Assembly (NCBI GenBank): GCA_012728465.1
Contig: JAAYFB010000425.1
Location: 1 to 8,869, forward strand
Length of the DNA: 8,869 bases
Origin: Proteiniphilum sp.
GTDB lineage: Bacteria > Bacteroidota > Bacteroidia > Bacteroidales > Dysgonomonadaceae
Direction of reading: 5' to 3'
How positions within the stretch are numbered: the first letter of the stretch is position 1; each line of letters starts with the position of its first letter. Position numbers and translations under genes: made by a program. The notes below the pieces were generated by a model that saw only the letters and a program-made list of their open reading frames with translations, made no database searches and was not told the DNA's origin. Of the stretch, positions 5,626-8,869 are shown piece after piece.

Positions 5626-7080
5626 ATGAATAAAACATATCTTTTTGTACTTATTCTCATATTATTATGGGTGAATCCTATAATTGCAAAAACTCCAGCC
5701 GTTGAGGTTAGAGCTGTATGGCTTACAACAAACTATGGTCTTGATTGGCCACGTAATAGAAATAGCGAGGAGGTACAGAAAAGGGAACTTATTGAAATCT
5801 TAGATAATCTGAAAAAACATAATTTCAATACTATACTATTTCAGGTGCGGGGACGTGGTGAGGTGATGTTCAAGTCAAGCATCGAGCCTATGTCAACACT
5901 CATAGCAGCAGACAAACGAGGTAATGCCTTATTTGATCCACTTGCTTTTGTGATAGAGGAAGCACATAAGAGAGGCTTTGATTGCCATGCGTGGATAGTT
6001 GTCTATCCCTTAGGAAGTGATAAACATGTGAGGAGCTTGGGGAATAAGTCGGTGACTAAAAAGAGACCTGACATTGTAAAGAAATTTAGAAGTGAATGGT
6101 TTCTTGATCCTGGGGTTCCATCTACTGACGACTATTTACTCTCATTGGTTAAAGAGATAGTAGGAAACTATGATGTGGATGGCATACACTTCGATTATAT
6201 TAGATATCCTGATAATAAGGGCTTATTTCCCGATAACGATACATATAAAAAATATGGCAAAGGACAGTTCAAGGATGATTGGAGAAGAGACAATATAACT
6301 CGCTTTGTGTCGCGTACTTATGACTGGGTTAAAGAAAACAAGTCGTGGGTACAAGTTAGTAGTTCTCCATTGGGCAGATATCGTGCCTTAGGAAACAATG
6401 GCCATGGCTGGACGGCTCTAGAAACGGTCTATCAAGATGCAGGCAAGTGGATGAAAATGGGTAAGCACGATGCTATATATCCGATGATGTATTATAAGGA
6501 GCAACTTTTCTATCCTTTTGTTGATGATTGGATAGAGAACACTAATAATCGAATTTTTGTTCCAGGTTTAGCACCTTATCAAATGACGGAGTTAAATTGG
6601 AGCAGAGAGGATCTCTTAAACCAAGTAAATTATACGCGAACTAAATTAGTGCAAGGGCAATCATATTTTCGTGCAGAAAATGTATTGTCCAACACAAAAG
6701 GAATACTTGATTCACTAAATCAATATTATCGTAAGCCTGCAAAACTACCTGCAATGAAGTGGTTGAGCGACACTGCACCAGAGGAACCTCAAGATTTACG
6801 TGCTGAAAAAACAGATACAGGTCTTCTTCAACTAATATGGCAAGAGCCAGAGGGTGCTGATCGGGTAACATATAATGTTTATAAAAGTGACACAGATACA
6901 CTACGTATTGATGATGGCGATTTGTTGCTAGCAACTGGTCTGCGTGATACTATATATGAGTTCAGTCCCGAAATAGACGACAAAGCTTATTACTATTATG
7001 TAACTACATCCGATTCATTCAATAATGAAAGTGCAATATGTTTTCCTGCATTTTTCTATCATTCAGACATGGTCAAATAA
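5626..7080 (+). CDS. Secreted GHL10 (DUF187) family glycoside hydrolase-like protein with C-terminal Fn3 domain
   Basis: 484 residues. A Lys followed by a hydrophobic stretch (about 4-21, ending PIIA) is a Sec signal peptide; there is no lipobox Cys and no twin Arg. The TIM-barrel-like GHL10 domain (about 26-370) begins VRAVWLTTNYGLDWP (28-42), then FQVRGRGEVMFKSSIEP (72-88), FDPLAFVIEEAHKRGFDCHAW (103-123) and the family hallmark DGIHFDYIRYP (185-195), whose acidic residues are likely at the active site. Residues 384-470 (PEEPQDLRA..., LIWQEPEG, YNVYKS, YYYYVTTSD) look like a fibronectin type III domain, common in Bacteroidetes members. E. coli DigH (YddW), a member of this family, cleaves denuded peptidoglycan glycans; a similar cell-wall role is an inference here. 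No type IX C-terminal sorting domain is seen, so a periplasmic or secreted location via Sec is likely. It is monocistronic or runs into the next gene 54 nt on. Confidence 0.9.
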   Translation: MNKTYLFVLILILLWVNPIIAKTPAVEVRAVWLTTNYGLDWPRNRNSEEVQKRELIEILDNLKKHNFNTILFQVRGRGEVMFKSSIEPMSTLIAADKRGNALFDPLAFVIEEAHKRGFDCHAWIVVYPLGSDKHVRSLGNKSVTKKRPDIVKKFRSEWFLDPGVPSTDDYLLSLVKEIVGNYDVDGIHFDYIRYPDNKGLFPDNDTYKKYGKGQFKDDWRRDNITRFVSRTYDWVKENKSWVQVSSSPLGRYRALGNNGHGWTALETVYQDAGKWMKMGKHDAIYPMMYYKEQLFYPFVDDWIENTNNRIFVPGLAPYQMTELNWSREDLLNQVNYTRTKLVQGQSYFRAENVLSNTKGILDSLNQYYRKPAKLPAMKWLSDTAPEEPQDLRAEKTDTGLLQLIWQEPEGADRVTYNVYKSDTDTLRIDDGDLLLATGLRDTIYEFSPEIDDKAYYYYVTTSDSFNNESAICFPAFFYHSDMVK

Positions 7081-7097
7081 TATATAATAATTAATAG

Positions 7098-7129
7098 TTA
7101 GGAATAGTGCCCTAAAAGCATTAAATTTG
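7098..7129 (+). promoter_or_regulatory. Candidate promoter abutting the start of the Fur-family gene
   Basis: TAAATTTG (7122-7129) fully matches the Bacteroidetes -7 element. TTAG (7098-7101), 20 nt upstream, is a 3-of-4 match to the -33 TTTG. The -7 box ends 5 nt before the ATG at 7135, so the transcript would be leaderless or nearly so. A dyad TTAGG-N8-CCTAA (7098-7102/7111-7115) lies across the -33 and spacer, where a regulator could block polymerase. It could instead be a weak 3' hairpin of the preceding gene. Confidence 0.42.
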
Positions 7130-7134
7130 TGCAA

Positions 7135-7653
7135 ATGGATAACAACCAAAAGCTTAAGGAACAAGTACGAGATGAATTTTCTGAGTATCTTACGTTGCAC
7201 AGACAACGGAAAACAAAAGAGAGATTCGCCATTCTTGAACATATATATAGTAGCACGGAACACTTTGATATGGAGTCTTTACTAAACTCTATGAACGAGT
7301 CGTCAATACGTGTAAGTAGAGCTACACTTTACAACACTATGGAGCTGTTGCTTGATTGTGGTTTAGTTATCCGACACAAGTTTGGAACTGCTGCCACTAC
7401 TTACGAGCGCACATACGGCAATGAAAATCATAGCCATCTAATTTGCACCACTTGTGGCAATGTATGGGAGTCTGATAGTGGCAATTTATTTACTCCGGCT
7501 ATGCGCAAGAAAATAAAAAAGTTTACAATAAACTATTATAGCATGTATATTTATGGTACATGTAGTAAATGCACTCATGCAAAACGAGTGGCAGTTTATA
7601 AGCTAAGGCGTGAGAATGAAAAGGCACAAGCTAAAAAGGATAAGAAGATATAA
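7135..7653 (+). CDS. Fur-family transcriptional regulator (metal-dependent repressor)
   Basis: 172 residues from the ATG at 7135; a GTG two codons upstream (7129) is possible but overlaps the -7-like box. The N-terminal winged-helix domain (about 1-90) has R-K-T-K-E-R-F-A-I-L (26-35), EHFDMESL (42-49) and the recognition helix RVSRATLYNTMELL (59-72). The dimerisation and metal domain has YERTYG, HSH (99-101), the CTTC pair (Cys104 and Cys107) and a second CSKC pair (Cys143 and Cys146). Together the two pairs form the structural Cys4 zinc site. The tail is very Lys-rich (about 157-172). Fur, PerR and Zur cannot be separated from sequence alone: the set of metal ligands around His43 and His99/101 fits any of them. 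This type of Fur gene often precedes purA in Bacteroidetes, as here (103 nt apart). The protein is cytoplasmic and DNA-binding, and the upstream dyad is a candidate autoregulatory site. Confidence 0.92.
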   Translation: MDNNQKLKEQVRDEFSEYLTLHRQRKTKERFAILEHIYSSTEHFDMESLLNSMNESSIRVSRATLYNTMELLLDCGLVIRHKFGTAATTYERTYGNENHSHLICTTCGNVWESDSGNLFTPAMRKKIKKFTINYYSMYIYGTCSKCTHAKRVAVYKLRRENEKAQAKKDKKI

Positions 7654-7756
7654 TAACGAATAATTATAAACTAAATAATAGATATATCAACGATATTAAC
7701 TGTATAATAATCAGTACTTACTACAGCGATAGTGTTGGTAAAAAATAATCAGAACA

Positions 7757-8869
7757 ATGAAAGTAGATGTGATTTTAGGCCTTCAATGGGGAGACGAAGG
7801 GAAGGGAAAAGTAGTGGATGTGCTTACACCAAACTATGATATCGTAGCACGATTTCAGGGAGGACCCAATGCCGGTCATACTCTTGAGTTTGAAGAACAA
7901 AAATATGTATTGAGATCAATACCATCAGGTATCTTTCAATCTGGCAAAATTAATATTATCGGTAACGGTGTAGTGTTAGACCCAGCACTTTTCAAGGAAG
8001 AGATAGAAGGATTAGAAGCTTCGGGACACCCGCTCACAGATAGGCTTTTTATATCTAAAAAAGCTCACTTAATACTACCTACCCATAGATTTTTGGATGC
8101 AGCAATGGAGCAGTCAATGGGGAAATCAAAAATAGGTACCACTGGAAAAGGAATTGGTCCAACTTATACTGACAAAGTAAGCAGACATGGACTTCGAGTG
8201 GGCGATTTACTTCACAACTTTGATGAAAAATACAAAGAAGCAACGTCAAGGCATATTGAAATGTTGTCACAATTTGATTATGAGTACGATATAGAGGAAG
8301 CAGAGAAAGTATGGTTTGAAGGCGTGTCGAAGCTTAAAGAATTTAAGTTCATCGATTCTGAAAACTATATTAATAATGCTATCAATACAGAAAAGAGTGT
8401 TCTAGCAGAAGGAGCACAAGGTTCATTGCTTGACATTGATTTCGGGACATATCCGTTCGTTACATCTTCCAACACAATATGTGCTGGAGCTTGTACGGGC
8501 TTAGGCGTAGCTCCAAACAAAATTGGAGATGTGTTCGGTATCTTCAAAGCATACTGCACACGTGTAGGTAGTGGACCATTCCCAACTGAACTTTTCGATG
8601 ATAATGCAGAGCAGATGCAAAGAATTGGTCGTGAGTTTGGTTCGGTTACGGGGCGTTCTCGTCGTTGCGGATGGATTGACTTAGTAGCTCTTCGTCATAC
8701 CATAATGCTAAATGGCGTAACCAAGCTTGTTATGATGAAAAGCGATGTACTTGACAATTTTGACAGCATCAAAGCTGCAGTTGCATATAAGATTGATGGC
8801 GAAGTAGTAACTCAATTTCCATTTGAAGTATTTGATGGCATCGAACCTATATACGAGGAGATACCAGGA
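7757..8869 (+). CDS. purA: Adenylosuccinate synthetase PurA (3' end beyond the window)
   Basis: PurA condenses IMP and aspartate using GTP to give adenylosuccinate, the first committed step to AMP. The frame is open from the ATG at 7757 to the last base, 371 codons without a stop; the family is usually about 420-430 residues, so about 50 are missing. Seen are the P-loop GLQWGDEGKGK (8-18) with catalytic Asp13, NAGHT (38-42) with catalytic His41, the switch region IGTTGKGIGPTYTDK (126-140), Arg143 close by, GAQGSLLDIDFGTYPFVTSSN (219-239, IMP site), TRVGSGPFPTE (268-278), GRSRRCGWIDL (299-309, Arg303 region), and the guanine-recognition segment ending MKSDVLD (327-333). All key residues in view are intact. 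No strong promoter is visible in the 103-nt gap after the Fur-family gene, only a one-mismatch -7-like TAGTGTTG at 7730-7737, so partial readthrough from upstream is possible. Confidence 0.97.
   Translation, partial: MKVDVILGLQWGDEGKGKVVDVLTPNYDIVARFQGGPNAGHTLEFEEQKYVLRSIPSGIFQSGKINIIGNGVVLDPALFKEEIEGLEASGHPLTDRLFISKKAHLILPTHRFLDAAMEQSMGKSKIGTTGKGIGPTYTDKVSRHGLRVGDLLHNFDEKYKEATSRHIEMLSQFDYEYDIEEAEKVWFEGVSKLKEFKFIDSENYINNAINTEKSVLAEGAQGSLLDIDFGTYPFVTSSNTICAGACTGLGVAPNKIGDVFGIFKAYCTRVGSGPFPTELFDDNAEQMQRIGREFGSVTGRSRRCGWIDLVALRHTIMLNGVTKLVMMKSDVLDNFDSIKAAVAYKIDGEVVTQFPFEVFDGIEPIYEEIPG

Noticed and set aside
6641..6934. 97-codon - strand frame inside the hydrolase gene
   Set aside because: Antisense to the Fn3 part of an intact GHL10 gene; composition looks like a reverse-strand shadow, with no recognisable motif.
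7654..7756. Riboswitch or purine regulator site upstream of purA
   Set aside because: The 103-nt gap shows only short AT-rich complementarities and a one-mismatch -7-like box; no conserved riboswitch core or strong dyad is visible.

Overview
This is a gene-dense, AT-rich stretch of what is very probably a Bacteroidetes (Bacteroidales-like) chromosome. Three things support this: a PorD/DUF4835 protein, which is confined to that phylum, sits directly upstream of recN; starts lack Shine-Dalgarno sequences and have A-rich leaders; and matches to the Bacteroidetes -7 element TAnnTTTG lie in front of several genes. All protein calls come from motifs readable in the translations. No RNA gene, CRISPR array, insertion sequence or phage gene was seen.

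Left block (1-4176, + strand): the 3' part of porD, then recN, rlmB, ridA and yccF, all in one direction with gaps of 29, 92 and 54 nt and finally a 4-nt ATGA overlap. It reads as a housekeeping operon mixing envelope/secretion, DNA repair, 23S rRNA methylation, reactive-imine detoxification and a small membrane protein. The recN-rlmB gap carries two tandem hairpins with interchangeable arms.

Middle block (4209-5347, - strand): tatA followed by tatC, a minimal twin-arginine translocase with no separate tatB in view. It converges on yccF and is divergent from the next gene. The 110-nt gap between tatA and tatC holds a strong 13-bp hairpin and a weaker one. They could stabilise the tatA message or limit tatC expression, and so help set the TatA excess that Tat systems need.

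Right block (5626-8869, + strand): a secreted GHL10/DUF187 family glycoside hydrolase-like protein with a C-terminal fibronectin-III-like domain, then a Fur-family zinc-binding regulator, then purA, which is cut by the window end. The divergent region between tatA and the hydrolase holds candidate promoters for both directions and several AT-rich dyads. The Fur-family gene has a -7-like element ending 5 nt before its ATG, suggesting a leaderless or nearly leaderless transcript.

I found no convincing new multi-gene system. The observations most worth following are the tatA-tatC intergenic hairpins, the promoter/start arrangement of the Fur-family gene, and the exchangeable hairpins after recN.
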